From: Parus major
Taxonomy: Eukaryota; Chordata; Aves; Passeriformes; Paridae
Assembly (NCBI RefSeq): GCF_001522545.3
Contig: NC_031799.1
Coordinates: forward strand, 29,631,565 to 29,695,564
Length of the DNA: 64,000 nt
Reading direction: 5' to 3'
Position numbers and translations under genes: made by a program. The notes under the pieces are model-generated. The model made no database searches. It was not told the origin of the DNA and worked only from the letters and a program-made list of their open reading frames with translations. Positions within the stretch are counted from its first letter, which is position 1, and every line of letters starts with the position of its first letter. Positions 13,689 to 26,379 of the stretch are shown here, in pieces.

Positions 13689-14878
13689 AACTAGTAGACT
13701 GTGAATTCTGGCCTAGTCCAGTTATCAACTGTAATATTTTGGGAGCTGCAATTCAAGGAAATTTTGTTTTCTCAACCAAACCAAACCAAAAGCAGTCTTT
13801 CTGTTCATTTCTGTCCCTAGGGTCCTAAGAAATTGTTTAAGTGAAGCCACTTCAGAGGTAGACAAAGGAGGAACTGGTAATTGTATTTTTCCTGAATGGG
13901 TTGAAAAATTTAGAAATACTAGATTTCTGAGTATAAAACATGACTGTACAAAAGTCACCTCAGGTGGATAACAGAGCAGGGTTTCTTTGGCCTTCAGGTG
14001 TTAGCATTTAAAAAAGAAAATAGGAATAAAACCTATAAGGCAAAACACAAAAGATGTAGAGATTTTTCAAGATTTTTTTTTTTCATTCTGTTTTATATTT
14101 CTATCCGGTTGCCAAGGTTTAAATAGGACATCTATGAATGAATATTAGAAAAGTTAGAAATGGTCTGCTTCTTATTCTTCACTTAGAAAAGAGGAAAAAA
14201 AAGGTTTGAAACGAAAAGGCAGAGGTAGAAACAATATTATCTACTGGTAGCAAGACAGAATAGGGTATTTAAGGACACCTTTTTTTACTGTCTGTTGAAC
14301 TAGGAAATATAGGGTACAGACTTCACATTTATTTGGTAGGGTTTTGCTGGTCTCATTTCTTGTCCAGAAATTTTAAGGAAAAATAAAATTTTATGTATAT
14401 ACATTTTTCTGAGGATTTTAAAAGGAAAATTAAATCCACTTCAAATAGAAAACGGGTGCCTCCTGAAGATATTTCTTTCATCTAGGTAAGGAGATGTTGA
14501 ATGATAACAAAAGGTTTCTTTATCTAAGGTGATTATTAACTGCTCAGTGGATTATACCTTATTATTATCTGCCAAATTAAAAAACAGTTGTGTTTTAATT
14601 AAAGAAAGTTTAGAGACTAACTGCCGGAAGACACATTCACATTTTCAAGTTTTTGGAAAGCACAAAAGCTCAGCCACTGGTCATACCCACACATCTGAGA
14701 ACAGACACAGAAACCTCACAAAATAAATTAAATACCAACTCAATAATAGCATAGTAGAGACCAGACACAGTAGAAGGTGTCTCTGTTTTCATAATGTTCA
14801 TTACTGGGATGGACAGACAGTTCATGCTCTCAGTTGTGGTTCTTCACCAACCTGAGAAAACTTTTCTTTGTGCCATAG
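13689..14878. other. Unique DNA, no gene seen
   Basis: Ordinary AT-rich sequence with short T and A runs (14075-14083, 14193-14200). No gene, repeat family or RNA recognised. Confidence 0.5.
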
Positions 14879-14964
14879 GTTGAAACCCAGGAAAATTATG
14901 AAAAACCAAGGGATAAGGACCTGCTTCCACAATTTGGACAATTCTTATGTGAGTTTTTACCTAG
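14879..14964 (+). other. Exon-like segment, unproven
   Basis: A pyrimidine-rich acceptor (CTTTTCTTTGTGCCATAG, ending at 14878) precedes 86 bases open in frame from the first base, beginning VETQENYEKPRDKDLLPQFG. A CCTAG|GTAGAA donor follows at 14965. Start phase 0 and end phase 2. The peptide has a plausible amino-acid mix but no family is recognised. The minus strand is also open across this interval, which weakens the case. Confidence 0.15.
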
Positions 14965-16380
14965 GTAGAAAGGTGGAACACAAGTCATGACTGTCCCACA
15001 GCAGAAAAACAATATTCTCTGCACAAATCCTATATCTTCTACAACTTCTTTAGCATAAACTTTAAGATATTCAACACCACCTTCTTTCACATAAAAGTTA
15101 TCACTGATTAATTATCATTGATATCATTGTTCACAGAGAAAGAAAATCACATTGCTACTGTATTTGACTAGTGACTGTTGATGAGTAAAAAAAAAAAACT
15201 AAGAAACAGTTTTTCATAAGATGACCATCATGGTATTACTGCTTACAAATCTTACAGATTCATGTTGTCAAGCATCCTTTGCTTCTAGTGTTGACATCTA
15301 CCACTATCAGAAGAGTTCTGGTGCTTCTGTTCTCTGAAAGTGCAAATTTCAACTTACTGCTGAATACCTTCTGAGCTCTATTAAAAGAATGAGGACATAT
15401 GCCAGACTACCTCAGGACTGCAAAGAATCTATAGGAGTGATTTAGGACTAGGATCATGGGTATAATCTTAATCTTGTCTTGAAACCAAATTACTACATGA
15501 AAAATAAAACAAGAATAACAAAAAGCAGTCAGAAGATAAAAAATTAATTTCCTTCAAGAAAATTATACTGCAGGTAACTTCCATTTCAGTCTAAATACAA
15601 GTTTCCAAACCACACAGAGGTCACAGGAAAAGAAAAATATTCCAGCACCAGTTGGAAGCACAAGGAATGGTGCTGTGAAGTATGCATGTTGCTTCAACAT
15701 CATTTCTTGATGAATGAGGACTATGTGTACTTGAGATGTCTCTGCAGGAGTCTAATAATATTTCAGTCACTAGGATATCAATGGTAAAGAGGAGACTAGA
15801 ACAGAAGAATATTTAAGCTAAAATAGTTGTGTTTGCTGAGGACTGCTTTTAGTATCTATGTTAAACTATGCAGGTAATGTTTTAAATCACAGTACAGGAA
15901 GAGCATTAAACATGAATTTCATATATACACCTAATGACAGGAAAAATAGGATCTCTTGAATAGATCTAGCAGGTAATAGAAACCCTTCCCTCAGCTTTAA
16001 AATGAAGAAATAGTTGCAGCCTAGAGGACATTAGTCGTTGGAAGTTGTGTCCTTGACAGCTTACATACTAGTATCTATCACTTAGATATCTGCCATCAGG
16101 GACTGGCAGGCATAGAAAACAAGGTGTTCAGACAATTTTTAATGCTTCTGGAAAGTACAGATTCTTTTTGGTGTAAGTCCACTGAGGACTTAAACCAGTA
16201 ACATCCACAATGCAGACAATCCTGACAGTGCAACTACTTGATACTGTAATTTAGTGGGTTTTTTTGCATAGCTAAGAATCTCACATGTCTGTGCTGAAAT
16301 GGCTGTGATGTTTTTGTTGTAACTGTTGTTGGTTGTAAGAAGAGCTTCTTAAGGGTTATTTTAAGGGTTAGAGAGTTAGA
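14965..16380. other. Unique AT-rich DNA, no gene seen
   Basis: No recognisable exon, RNA or transposon. A short A-run lies at 15189-15200. Confidence 0.5.
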
Positions 16381-16460
16381 TTTTTGTTTGTTTTTGATGG
16401 TGTGATTTGGTTTGGTTGGTATTTTTTGGTTTTGGGGTTTTTTCTCTTTTTTTTTTTTTT
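16381..16460. repeat. T/G-rich low-complexity DNA
   Basis: TTTGTTTG, GGTTTGGTTGG and TTTTTTGG blocks ending in a T-run of about 14. Simple-sequence DNA, some 170 bp before a CR1 tail. Confidence 0.75.
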
Positions 16461-16633
16461 ATATAAGCCTTTAGACACTGGAATGGGCCTCTTGATAATT
16501 CTGCACAGATCTATGCATTTTATGGTTCCATAAAGAAAATTAATGCTTTAGGAAAGTGTTATTTAGATGCCTTTGAGGCAGGTGTCTTTGTAACAGCTCT
16601 TTCCTGAGTACATTTCTCTCATATGGATAGATT

Positions 16634-16840
16634 TCACAGAATCATTTAGGTTGGAAAAGACCTCTGAGATCATCAAATCCAACTTTTGACCAGTCAACAC
16701 TTTGCCAGCTATATAGCATGGCACTGGATGCCATGTCCAGTCATTTTGTGGACACCTCCAGGAATGGTGACACCATCACCTATCTAAGCAGTCTGTTCTA
16801 ATGTTTAACAACTCTTTCAGTAAAAGTATTCTTCCTGAGA
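16634..16840 (-). mobile_element. CR1 LINE, 3'-end fragment
   Basis: Reading the + strand, the block opens TCACAGAATCATTTAGGTTGG and continues GACCTCTGAGATCATC, the reverse complement of the CR1 3' terminus. The decayed tail of the ORF2 region follows up to CTTCCTGAG. The element is therefore minus-sense and truncated at its 5' end, as nearly all avian CR1 copies are. No intact reverse-transcriptase frame remains, so it is an inactive fossil. Confidence 0.92.
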
Positions 16841-19011
16841 GATGTAGAGAGATAAAAGTAGTATTTCTCAGTTCTTCATGACTGCTGACTTAGTTTGTTA
16901 TGAGCAAAAATTCCTTTTAATTTCATAGCTTGCCCCCAGATCCTATAAGCTCAGAGAGATTTTAAAACCAGACTATTTTTAAAATCAGATAATAAAATAT
17001 AAAATTTTAGTAAATTCCTATCTAATCTACAGGATCTGAATTTGTCCAGTGTTAGACAATATCCCAGCAACATTGTATTAATTACACTAAACCAAGCCCA
17101 AATCAATTCCTTAAAGGTTTCCTTTTTTTCTGTATATATGTTTGATGCTTCTAAACAGTGTCACTAGTAGGAATGACATGGATAAGAATAGTGTTCTTAA
17201 AAACCACATTGTAAAATTTTTAGGGTTTTTTGGCAAGTGGTTTCAGCTTGTTTGTCAGACCTTTCTATGGAGAAATTTTCTAGTTAAAGAAAACTATATG
17301 GAATTACAGAGAAATTTGGTGAATATTTTGTTTGCAGTTCAGTTATATTCATACTGCTCCAGTGACTAGAGGCACATGACAGAGGTCAAAACATTTCAGG
17401 TCTTCTGGACATAAAAAGTTTATTCAATCTAGACAGAAATTCTGTTAGGAACAAGTCTCAAATAAAGAAACATTTTTTCAAACTCTCTAAAAGTTGTGGT
17501 TTTGCTCAGTGGATTGTGTTTAAGGAATTTGGTAGAAATCTATGCCTTGTTTCAACTGAAGCCTGTTCTGAATATCTGTATGTGACTCTTGCTATTGCAG
17601 CATCTAAGAAAAAAGATGGAACATCTGGTTTCTATGATTTGTTTATTCAGTTCAATGATCATGTCTTGATGCTCAATGTAAATGTGAAATTGATTACTCT
17701 AATCCCATACATTTACTAGACTCTATTTAAATGGAGAAAGCTTTCTTCTCTGGTAAATGATCGTTTCTGCAAGAGATGGCAGAAGTTGCAGTAAAATATG
17801 TTCCAAAGACTTCTAATCTTTACTTATCTCATTGCAAAAGTAATTTGTTGGAGACCTTCTCCAGAAGTAGAAGCAGGTTCAGTTAATAGTTCCTTGCAGT
17901 ATTTTGAAACTGATTGATTTTATAAAGCAACTGCATGTCCCTAATCTTTTAACTGCCACAGGATACTACTACAAGGGGAAACTAAAATTGTTACTTGCAT
18001 TGCTCAATTTGCCAATGGTGACTAAAGCTGCATCACCAATGGGAAAAGTTTTAAACTACACCTTCTGCTTGTCTTACAAAAAGTCAACTACAAAACATCA
18101 TTTTTTCATCAGAGCAACTGTTAACAAAGATGGATAGAATAAAATCTGTCAAATCGTACTGCACAGCTTTCACTGTCTTTGCATTTCACAATTGCTCCAT
18201 CCTCACCATTTTCTACAGAGTATTTCTTGCATACATAGGAGATAGCAACAAATTTTAAGTCTGAATAAAAATGGATTTGGAGAAATTAAGATAAAATTTT
18301 GGGTATACAAATATTTATAGTATTAACGGAAATACAAAACTGCCTCTTGAAGAACTCCTCACTTTTCAGCACACTTTCTTTCATGATCTTCTGCACACAG
18401 CTTTTTGAAAGGTGTGGAAATTTGGATAGCAATCTCTTTCAGTCTCCAGATTCTCACAGGTATATATTCTTATCTGATATTTCAAGAGCTTTAACAATAT
18501 TCTCACACTGTGTCCTCTGGGAAATATTGTATAGATAGTGACCTTGAGGAATTAGCCTAACTTGTACACTATTATGAACACTTTATAGCTGTAGTGTTTT
18601 CTTAAATAATTTTTGAGGACAGATTGGAACTCTTTTGTAGTGCCTTCCTCTGCTGGTCTTCCAAATTAAAACTTCAATTCTGACCAGCTAAAATGATGAA
18701 ACTAAGCCAAAACTGTGAACTCAAGCTGCATCCTTCAAGGACATTTCTTAATTACAGGAAGATATGAGTATAAAAGCAATAGCAGTAAATAAAATAAAAC
18801 AAGCTTGATATGCCTGCAGAGAAAACAGTAAAAGTAGAAAAAATAAACATGTTGCAAGGAAGGGAAAGACACTTGGAGGCAGAATTACAAGGAAGAATGT
18901 TCTCTCAGTGCAGAGAGCACAGATAGGAAGCTATAGACCTGATAATTTTCTCTCTACCAGAAACTCCCAGGGCAATAGGTCAGGTTGTGGGAAGTCCTTT
19001 GAATATGAGGT
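16841..19011. other. Unique AT-rich DNA, no gene supported
   Basis: An open frame at 17516-17719 contains an acceptor-like TTGCTATTGCAG (ending near 17602) and reads plausibly. It has neither a good donor nor a recognised family, so it is not called. The rest is unremarkable. Confidence 0.5.
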
Positions 19012-19027
19012 AAAAAAAAAAAAAAAA
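19012..19027. repeat. Poly-A run (16 A)
   Basis: An uninterrupted A16 in unique sequence. No upstream transcript-like body recognised. Confidence 0.8.
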
Positions 19028-21844
19028 GTAGTAAGAGGAGTTAGGGTGGATACTCAGGAGCAGATCAACTTTTTGTAGTGGAAGAAGGAGATGAGGAATA
19101 AGAAAACAAGAAAACAAGGCTGTTATGGCTCATTGCCAGACCACAAAAGCCTTGGGACCTAAAAGCAACCCTATTTGATGGGCACTCAGTACTAAGAGAC
19201 CACAAGTGTCTCTTTCAGATTTATCCAAGTCCAGTTAAGAGGCAATTAGGTTAATTAATGAGGCTAAATAATTACTTTTTCCTTGGCAAGATTTTCAGCC
19301 CAACAAGAAATTGCTCAATTTAATTCAGAACAATGATGTAATTTCCCAAGTTCTAAACAATCTTGGGGCTCACATAATTTAATTTTACAAATGGCCCCTA
19401 GAGTCTCATACCTACCCTGATCCTGCTAGATACCTCTAAAACACAATCAAACACCTTTCAGTCCAGTATTTTAATTTTCTTCCTTTACTCTTCTTCTTTT
19501 GCCTGCAGTCTGAGGGCATATATAGGGGAAAAAATATCATAAACAAATATAGAGATTTTTTCTAAAATAGTCTGTGATAAATCAGCTCTAGAAATAAATT
19601 TTCCAGAGTACAGTTTTACTGTTTTGCAGAAAAATACCTGCTGGACAAATTCTTGATTAAATTTCATCCATTAATTTGATGAAAATCCCACCAGCCTTAT
19701 ATGTGGGGTATTTATGAATAAATGTAATGATGTCATTGTTCTTTCTGTGATAACATGTTAAACTAGTTTTTCTTGAACTAAGCATGTTTGTATTCAAGAG
19801 AGAGTTCAAACTAACTGCATATTTTTATCAATGTAGTTTTAATTGTTCTGCACACTAAAAATTATGGTGAAAACACGTGGGAAGTTTGAGCCTTTGCAAA
19901 AGAAAAAAGTAACATCCAGTAAGGAAGAAGTGAAGAGTGAATGTAGACTTTTGTCAGCTTGGTCAGAAATTTTTACCAAGAGTAAATAGGGAGAGTAATT
20001 AGTTTGTCTCTAGTTACACCGTTAGCACTGTGCGAAACAGGTTTTCTGTGTCTGAGCTACACCACATTGTTGTCAACATGCTTTCTGTCTCCTGCACACC
20101 TCTGAATACTCAATGTGTAAAGTCAGTATACCTAAGTCTTGACAGAGGTAGAGGACTTCTGGGCACATCCACTGAGAAACTGCAAATTTATGCGAACTAG
20201 CACATCTACAATGAAGAAAGGAAAAGAGAGACACCAAGATGTTTCTTTGATAAATATTAACCACTGATATCCTGTTTGGGTCTGTCCTGTGACCATTAGA
20301 GGAAATTCTTCTTCATTTTAACTATATTTTGCCTATCTAAGAAATCCTTTTCCGTTTCATTACCACTATTGAGCCTAGTATGCATGCAAAGTCATGCCTG
20401 AAATATCAGTTTCAATATAATTATAGTTCAGTATTAAAAAAGCAGATATTTCAGTTTTTAGACACAGACACGCACAGGGACACACGCACACACATGCAGA
20501 TTTGAAGTGACAGAAGCATTCCTCTTTCTGCACCAACCCTTTCTAAGGGATATTAGTCAGAGACTATCACAGCAGAGAGAAAGCTACATCCTGTAGTAGT
20601 TGTCATTTAAGGCAGTTTGACAGTTTGTTGGTTTGCTTGGTTTCTCGGATCAAATCAGCCTGGTACACAATGTCAAACATTTGGGTCACATAATTTATAA
20701 TGTGTAATCTTGACAGACCTGAAAGGTCTCTGGTAGATATGCCTTGTAATACAGTTGTACAACATGTCTGTAATTTTATTTTTAGGTCTATGTGTAAGTT
20801 TCAAAGAATATTTCAGACTTCTTGCTAGTCTATACATACTTTTTCAGAACTACTAGACTAATTTTCCCATCCTGTCTTCTTAAGAAGTCCCATAATTGAA
20901 CCAACATATTCCAAACTTGCATTTATTCAGTTAGCTAAAAATTGCATGCGGCTCACTCACTGTGAATATATCCAGATAGCTATAATCTAGGTGTAAACTT
21001 TAATTATATTTTCTTTTCCTGTTCCATGAGAGAAAGAAGAAAATAAAATTTCTAATATAGTCCTACTTAATTTCTTCTCCTCATATATATGCACATATCT
21101 CTCTTTCAATCTCTTTTTCTCCCCCCACCCTGCTCCAGAACTTCACTAGGGAATTCTATTTTAAGGGAGTTCCTAGTCTAGTCTCTTTCTCTATGCTCAT
21201 TTCCATTGTTTCTCAGGATTGTAACAGTGTATCTGAAAGGCCAGTCAAAGGTCTAAAAGCTACTGTTTTCCATTAATGTTTCTTCAATTAATTTTTGTGG
21301 GTTTTTTAATACAGATAATCTTGTCAGAATCAGTGCTTCTGATATATAATAGTAGATTCTATATGATTCATATTCTAAAATGTGTTACCTTTTTCTCATG
21401 CAATATAGTCAGAACACAGTGATTCGCTTCCCCCCAAACAGAAAATAATTTCAAAGTTTGAACATGATTTTCCTAAATCCTTCCTAGTTCTCTGCATTTT
21501 CCATCTAATGTCCCTCAATGTCTTCTGCAAAATGGATATTTATTTTAAAAGCTAGCAGCAGTACTCTTTAAAAATACAATATCCTTCCTTCGTCTATCCT
21601 TATAAAAGTTCTCAAGATTTAAAACTTAATATTTAGAAACTTTTAGTTGAAAAGCTCAAGCTATGGGACCTGCAATAAAACTAACCCTTTACATCCTCTT
21701 GTCTATCTTTTGTGTCTTGGAAACCTAAGTTTTTTTGCAAAGGGTTTGTAAGGGACTACTTTCCCAAATATTATGAATATGAACTAACTTTCTGTGTTTA
21801 TTAAGACCCATGAAACTTGCATGACTTTTCCTTCTGTTTTCTAG
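19028..21844. other. Unique DNA with a CA-rich patch
   Basis: A very strong isolated splice-acceptor-like tract (CTTCTTCTTTTGCCTGCAG, ending at 19508) has no donor after it. A degenerate CA-rich patch lies at 20461-20498 (ACACAGACACGCACAGGGAC). No gene is recognised. Confidence 0.5.
20461..20498. repeat. Degenerate (CA)n microsatellite
   Basis: Interrupted ACAC/GCAC dinucleotide run of about 38 bp. Confidence 0.7.
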
Positions 21845-21922
21845 TTCTTGGAGAACTATGTGTGCCGTAGGCTGCAGGAGAAGAATACTTACTTCCATCC
21901 CAAGACAGATGAGATAGATTGG
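21845..21922 (+). other. Exon-like segment, 26 codons, unproven
   Basis: CTTTTCCTTCTGTTTTCTAG ends at 21844 and is a good acceptor. The next 78 bases are open in phase 0 (FLENYVCRRLQEKNTYFHPK and six more residues). They end at TGG|GTAACA, a moderate donor at 21923. The length is an exact multiple of three and the peptide is charged and aromatic like a real protein. If the donor is not used the frame stops at a TAA at 21938-21940. No family is recognised, and this may be a chance pseudo-exon. Confidence 0.2.
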
Positions 21923-22490
21923 GTAACAGCATCTCTGTAAATCTCATTGTTCCATATGCATCTATGGTCAATACAAGACTCCCACTTAGAAGGGGAAAAA
22001 TGAGGAAGCAAAAGAGAGTTTGTTTTTCTTTCTGCTTTCTTTCTTGAATGCTTTACTACAAACTCCTGCTCTGGAAGAATTTAAGTTAATCCCAGGAGTC
22101 CTTAAGAACAGATTGTTAGGTGTCTATGTGTCTTCTCATTTTGTCAGGATCTTCACCTATTTTAAAGACAAAACATTCTTACACTTGGAAGCGAAATGAA
22201 GTGTCCAAAGTCTAGTTCAGGGTGGAGCTGGGAAGATGAAGCTGAACATAATTGTTATACAGTAAATTTGCCTCCCATTTTAGTATTCATCATTCATATT
22301 CATTACCACAAAATACTTATTCTAATACATGCTGAGAATAAAATAAAATGCTACACGATGGGTTGTTTAGTTAGTAACTCCCATATTTCTTAATGCATCT
22401 GTAATAGCTGTCTTCTACCCCTCGTTGTAATAAGTAGCATTTGTTTTCAGTAAGGCAACTGTTATACCACATTTTTATATCAATTGTGCA

Positions 22491-22512
22491 AAGAGAACTG
22501 AAGAGAACTGAA
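22491..22512. repeat. Perfect 10-bp tandem duplication
   Basis: AAGAGAACTG occurs twice in direct succession (22491-22500 and 22501-22510), followed by AA. Confidence 0.85.
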
Positions 22513-23991
22513 CATAATAATCTGTAAAGTTCAACACAGTGTGAATCGATTTTTCTTCTCAACATTTCAAGACCGACAAAGATAAAAAATGACCTCATAA
22601 AAAGTTTGATACGAAAACAAAATAGAAAATAAAAATCAAATCAAAACAATACAAGTTAGCATTTGTTAAAATAGGAAGCTTGGGAAAATGAGATGCTTGT
22701 GTGATTCAGTGCATTACAATAGCAACTCTCTGTTGTAGTTTTATGCTGCTGCAGTGCCCTCTGTCTTTTAGCATACCTATATACACTTAATTATCCCATG
22801 ATGTACAGTGGCTTTATTTCTTCAGAATCAACAAAACTTTGGCTAATATTTTTGTTCTTCAAAGTAAACTCTTTATCAAAGGTTACTTCCCATAAACTGG
22901 GACTTATTCCATTTTCTTATATAAATTCACAAAGTGTTTGGGCTATTCTCTCCATGAGGCTACTGGTTAAATTCTAATATTCATACTGTCATAACGTAGA
23001 TGTATCCAGTTCAGCAACTGAGAAAAGTACAGACTGGAAAAGAAATTTCACTGACAGTGTTAAATTAGAAACTATCATATGATTTATTAATATAATTAAA
23101 TGATGAGTTCAGTTGATAAGCACAACAATGTTCAGAAGTGTTATTACACTAATTATCACTTAATAATTAATACTGTTACCATTAAATCCACAGAGCTTTA
23201 TGTTGTTTAATATATGTCAGAGAAATTCCTTCTCTATTTGTTCATATCACAAACAATAGTCTGAGAATTTGAAATTCTGGTTTCAGACACCCCATCTGTA
23301 AGATCCTGGCAGTATATTTAAAATAGAGAGCACCAGGATATACAAATTATTTGAGGCAAAAACCTATTTTCAGTGAAGAGGGTCCCCTGCTATATATGGA
23401 AAGAAAAAGGTTAGAAAAGGCAGTGCTGAAAATACCTTAAAATGGCAACATTCTAAAAATACCTATGCACTTTGCTTTTCCATAAACTGTGAGCTCTGAA
23501 TTCTCTTTTAAAAACATATGTTCCACTTTTTCTTGAGAAGACTCTGTTAGTGTGTCAAAATGCTGCATGCCGTTTTGTATAAGCCCTGTGCTTTTTGTAT
23601 GTAACACATACAGGTGATATATACAACATGCCAGCAGTTATTATGCTCCTTTTTTATGGGAATTCATTCCTTTTTTTCCTCCACCCTTTTCGCTCTCCCA
23701 TTTCCTCAGTATTACAGTTTCACCCAAGAGAGCTCTAAATGATGCATGCCTAGAACAAAGGCAAGGGAATCTAGGGCAGTGCCGTAAGACTAGACAGCCT
23801 TAGATTCTGCTGTAGCATGTAACAATGCAGAGTATTAAGCTTTTACTCATCTGTTTTTTATCAGAATTGCTTATTCTGTAATTTTGAAAAAAAAGGTCTT
23901 TTGATTTTACTGTAGCATGCAATCTGTTCCTAGCAGGAAAAAAATTGCAAAAATGGTATCTTTTTGCTACAGAGATATATGTGTATATGTT

Positions 23992-24030
23992 AAAAAAAAA
24001 AAATAAATAAATAAAAGGAGAAAAAAAAAG
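23992..24030. repeat. A-rich / (AAAT)n simple repeat
   Basis: A-run, then AAATAAATAAATAAAA, then another A-run. Confidence 0.8.
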
Positions 24031-24419
24031 GTAGATACCACCGACAAATTTCTCCGTCTTCCCATTCATCTTCATTCTCCAAAATCTGTTTATACAGGAT
24101 TATTTGAAAAAAACAGGCAGAGGAAAATAACAAAAAAATTGAGAGGCTCTATGGCTAAGATTAAACAACTACCTAGATTTTTCTTTTTTTCTGAAGCATT
24201 TGTTCTTATTAGTATTAAAGAATTCTCATTGTGCAAGGTGTTAAACTATATGAAAACATCTTCCTAGCTGTGTGGTCCATCAGTTTTTCCCATATGTCTT
24301 CAAAAAATAAGGTGATGAGTAAAAATTTGAAAACTAGTAATGTGAAAGTTCAACATATCAGAATGCCTTGTGACAACATATTTTCAGTACTAGCATAACT
24401 TGCAAGATAAATAAAGCTG

Positions 24420-24830
24420 CACTAGACCACCTATTTGGTTGGGAAATTCCCACGAGTGTGGTAGAGAAGGTGGTAATAGTGGTTTAGTAGATGGTCCATA
24501 GCCATGTGTGCGACAGTAATGACCTAATGGTGTCACACAGCTCAGTGCAGGGCTGTGCTGAGACACACAGCTAGTTACCCTGGAGTTGTTAGCAGCTGGG
24601 ATTTGTCTGCCAGGGAGTCCAGGGTCCTCTCATGTCAAATATGGATGTGGGGACTCTGGTTCACCACTCCTGAACTGCAGTACACTGACTTCTGTACGCT
24701 TCTTCCTACATGGTGGGAAGGAAATCTGTACCACAGGCGGGTGGCACACACCAAGATGTTTCCGTAACAGGTATATACAGATCTCCCTAAGTCTCATAGT
24801 CTAAGCTTAATGTTTGCTTTCTTCCCAGAG
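24420..24830. other. GC-richer patch with a small hairpin
   Basis: Visibly richer in G and C than its neighbours. It contains a 9-bp imperfect stem (CTCAGTGCA 24541-24549, TGTGCTGAG 24554-24562, two G-T pairs if transcribed) flanked by direct CACACAG copies (24534-24540 and 24564-24570). Short frames are open in two registers. Could be an old transposon or regulatory DNA; no family recognised. Confidence 0.35.
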
Positions 24831-25367
24831 GTCTACAATATAAGCATTAATTTATGCCATCGAATAAAAAGTTGTATAACTGTGAAATGAACTCTCTTCT
24901 GGATGCAGTGCTTAAATTCCCTCTGATTCCAGCACCTCCAGGTGTATTATAGGGCAAAACAGGCTGATAGAATGAGAATGTTTTCCAGATCCACCATAGC
25001 TTGGGGAAATTGATTTAAGTCCGTTCATTCAATTCAAACTGTTAGTCTAAAATCCAAGGAAGCAAAACAAAATCAATATAGCCATTTGAGAAGCTGCCAA
25101 TGCTGGCACCTGAATTCAGGGATATTAGAGTACACGGTCAGCAGCTATTGATGTATGTGCAAAGATCATTAATATGATGCAGTTCTTTCATCTTTACCAG
25201 GATTTTAAAATTTCAAGAAGTATGTAAGATTGTATTTCCCTTTGCATATTAAAAAAGATGTCAGGTCAAAAGGGTTATGCTGAACCGTCCCTTTTAGATA
25301 TTGAAATTACACCTAAAATATTATTCTGTGCCTAGATTTTCTTTCTGGATAGTGTCTCCAGAAAGGA

Positions 25368-25432
25368 AAAAAAAACCAACAACAAAATAAAGCAACAAAA
25401 GTCACAACCAGCAAACAAACAAAAAAAAATTA
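25368..25432. repeat. A/C-rich low-complexity DNA
   Basis: AACAACAAAATAAAGCAAC-type sequence with few T or G. Confidence 0.7.
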
Positions 25433-26310
25433 AACAAAGACGTGGCAAAATGTCTCTTGATAATGCAGAATATGTATATGTTTGACAGCATTGCTGCTCA
25501 AATATGTTGATACATTTTTTAGTTATAACCAAAGAAAATTCCAACTTCAGCAAAATAAAAGAAAATAAAACCATTTTCTTAAAATAAACAATGTCTCTAA
25601 CAAAACCAGTGCAATTTCACTGGCTGCAATTGAGTTGTTCCCTCATCCAAATACAGGAATAGAAAAGCAGGCCAAGTATCTCTGACAAAAAAGAAATATT
25701 CAAAGACATTTATGTTTTTCTTTCAGTATGTACTGATATATCACTTAAAGGAAGGACAAATGGTCTCTTTTTTCCCCCTCTAAGAAAAAGATCATCCCAT
25801 TCCCCATCACTTTGTGTGAATGTGAAGGAATCCTTCTTACTGCAGTCAAAATGAAAATGAAATTTGCTTGAAAATTATACCAGACTTTATTTTCTTAAAT
25901 TAAATACATTGTTATTATTATTATAAAGCCCTTTCAGAAGTGAGTGTTTTTGATCTCAAGAAAACTCCATGGTTAACCCTCTGGTTTACTTGATGCTATA
26001 AGGAAAAATAATGCATTTTTTACTCTGATGCAATGAACAGTCAAATATCTGCATTTAAATGGAGTATCTTTAAAACTGTTTTTAAAAAAAGCTAAGGGGT
26101 TCTGGCTTCCTTGAGTGCCAGGAAATAGAGGTTGTTTATTTTATAGAGCTCATTTGTGCTACTGCTCTTGGATATGAGACAAGAAATTTAAAAATTAGAA
26201 CGGCACAGGAAGGAAAGCTCAGAAGCATATAAATACCAGCTTAAAATGAGTTATCTGAAAATCTCATCAAAGGTCTTGGAGTGTAACTGGCTGTTCAAAA
26301 TTTTATAACT

Positions 26311-26379
26311 ACAACCAAAAAAACCCAAAACCAAATCAAATCTACCAACCAGCCAACCAACTAACCAACAAAACAAATT
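26311..26379. repeat. A/C-rich repeat with (AACC)n core
   Basis: Degenerate tandem AACC/AACT units, clearest at 26344-26372 (ACCAACCAGCCAACCAACTA). Confidence 0.75.

Noticed and set aside
17516..17719. 67-residue + strand frame with an internal acceptor-like site
   Set aside because: Reads plausibly, but the only donor candidates are poor and no family is recognised.
19470..19570. Very strong splice-acceptor-like tract ending at 19508
   Set aside because: No usable donor within exon distance and the frame stops after 18 codons.
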